A stretch of 8,929 nucleotides of DNA from Polyangiaceae bacterium (lineage in GTDB: Bacteria > Myxococcota > Polyangia > Polyangiales > Polyangiaceae). Location of the stretch: contig JAICTU010000383.1 of assembly GCA_025936205.1 (NCBI GenBank), forward strand, positions 1-8,929, given 5' to 3'. A program made the translations under genes and the position numbers. Numbering within the stretch: the first letter of the stretch is position 1; the number at the start of each line of letters is the position of its first letter. The notes beneath the pieces were generated by a model. That model did no database searches and had not been told where the DNA came from. It saw only the letters and a program-made list of their open reading frames with translations. Shown here piece by piece: positions 8,112-8,929 of this stretch.

Positions 8112-8929
8112 GTGCGGCGGGTCCTGGTAGTCGACGACGAAGAGAACATCCGGCTGGTGCTGCGCACCCTGCTGAAGCGCCACGGCTACGAGGTCGAGGC
8201 GGCGCCGGGTGGGGAGGAGGCGCTGGGGCTGGTTGAGTCCTTCGGCCCCGACGTGGTGATCACGGACGTGCGCATGCCGCGCATGGGCGGCATGGACCTG
8301 CTGAGCACGCTGCGGGCCAAGGGCAACGACGCGACCGTGATCGTGATGAGCGCCTACGGCAACCTGGACCAGGCGATCGACGCGATCAAGGCCGGCGCCT
8401 ACGACTACATCCAGAAGCCGTTCAAGCCGGACGAGATCGTGCTGGCGCTGCGCAAGGCGGAAGAGCGCGAGGCGCTGCGGCGCGAGAACCGCGTGCTGCG
8501 CGAGGAGATCCGGCGCGAACACAAGTTCGAGGACATCCTGGCCAAGAGCACGGTGATGCAGGGCGTGTTCCGCACCATCGCCAAGATCGCCAACTACAAG
8601 ACGACAGTGCTGGTCACGGGCGAGAGCGGCGTCGGCAAGGAGCTCGTGGCGCGCGCTCTGCACAGCCGCGGCGGCCGCGCGGGGCAAGCCTTCGTGCCCG
8701 TGAACTGCGGAGCGATCCCGGAGAACCTGCTGGAGAGCGAGCTGTTCGGGCACAAGAAGGGCGCCTTCACCGATGCCGTGCACGACCGCAGCGGCCTGTT
8801 CAGCGAGGCCGACGCCGGCACCCTGTTCCTCGACGAGATCGGCGACGTCGACCCGGCGCTACAGACCAAGCTGTTGCGCGTGCTCGCCGACGGGCGCTAC
8901 GAGCGTGTGGGCGGCGACGAGGCGCAGAC
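8112..8929 (+). CDS. NtrC-family sigma-54-dependent response regulator (partial)
   Basis: This is a two-component transcription activator that, when phosphorylated by a sensor kinase, should use ATP to open sigma-54 promoters. The first 272 residues are in the window and the gene continues past the right edge. The receiver spans about residues 3-116, with acidic pocket D8-D9, phospho-acceptor D52, S80, Y99 and K102-P103. A charged helical linker (114-140) leads into the AAA+ domain, with Walker A GESGVGKE (170-177) and Walker [10 protein letters not shown] (237-245). The sigma-54-contacting loop (217-222) reads GAFTDA instead of the canonical GAFTGA. The C-terminal DNA-binding helix-turn-helix is not in the window. 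GTG 8112 is preferred: the protein then begins [11 protein letters not shown] like typical receivers. ATG 8064 in frame would add 16 residues. The partner kinase and targets are unknown; family assignment is secure. Confidence 0.95.
   Translation, partial: MRRVLVVDDEENIRLVLRTLLKRHGYEVEAAPGGEEALGLVESFGPDVVITDVRMPRMGGMDLLSTLRAKGNDATVIVMSAYGNLDQAIDAIKAGAYDYIQKPFKPDEIVLALRKAEEREALRRENRVLREEIRREHKFEDILAKSTVMQGVFRTIAKIANYKTTVLVTGESGVGKELVARALHSRGGRAGQAFVPVNCGAIPENLLESELFGHKKGAFTDAVHDRSGLFSEADAGTLFLDEIGDVDPALQTKLLRVLADGRYERVGGDEAQ

Noticed and set aside
6290..8700. recurring GGGGCAAGCC string as a DNA-level regulatory repeat
   Set aside because: In gene 4 it encodes the repeated Gly-Gln-Ala-Cys of the protein modules, and the copy near 8681 encodes Gly-Gln-Ala in the regulator; codon preference explains it.

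Overview
The window is GC-rich (C or G at most third codon positions), and every gene I can support with confidence is on the plus strand. The gene content points to a myxobacterium or close relative (Myxococcota, probably the Polyangia side). It holds a secreted protein built from 'CDDGN...DGC' disulfide repeats fused to a fibro-slime domain, two more very cysteine-rich lipoproteins, and an NtrC-type sigma-54 activator. The taxon is inferred from protein style only; no rRNA or marker gene is present.

Layout. Positions 1-94 hold a 15-bp tandem repeat that may belong to a minus-strand gene running off the left edge. Positions 95-375 hold no convincing gene but contain a terminator-like hairpin with a T7 run (286-317) and a 12-bp palindrome (361-372). 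Gene 1 (376-2688) is a fibro-slime protein flanked by ten cysteine repeats. Gene 2 (2869-4080) is a cysteine-rich lipoprotein of unknown function. Gene 3 (4186-5547) is argG, argininosuccinate synthase of the long type; its stop codon lies inside a G-rich heptamer repeat. Gene 4 (5693-7993) is a 766-residue lipoprotein with about 109 cysteines, made of two and a half tandem copies of a 206-209-residue unit. Gene 5 (8112 to the right edge) is the receiver plus the first part of the AAA+ domain of a sigma-54-dependent response regulator whose GAFTGA loop reads GAFTDA.

How the genes relate. Gaps of 105-180 bp, hairpins after several genes and separate promoter-like boxes argue for individual transcription rather than one operon. 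Three exported, disulfide-rich lipoproteins around a single biosynthetic gene suggest a cell-surface or matrix locus into which argG happens to fall. No other arginine gene is visible. The regulator could control the neighbouring lipoproteins, but nothing in the sequence proves it.

Most notable signals: the matched 32-cysteine tandem duplication in gene 4, the G-quadruplex-like heptamer array across the argG stop codon, TANNNT boxes placed 4-7 nt before three start codons (suggesting leaderless transcripts), the GAFTDA variant, and an Arg right after the ArgG SGGLDT loop. I did not find a clear-cut new defence, mobile or CRISPR-like system.
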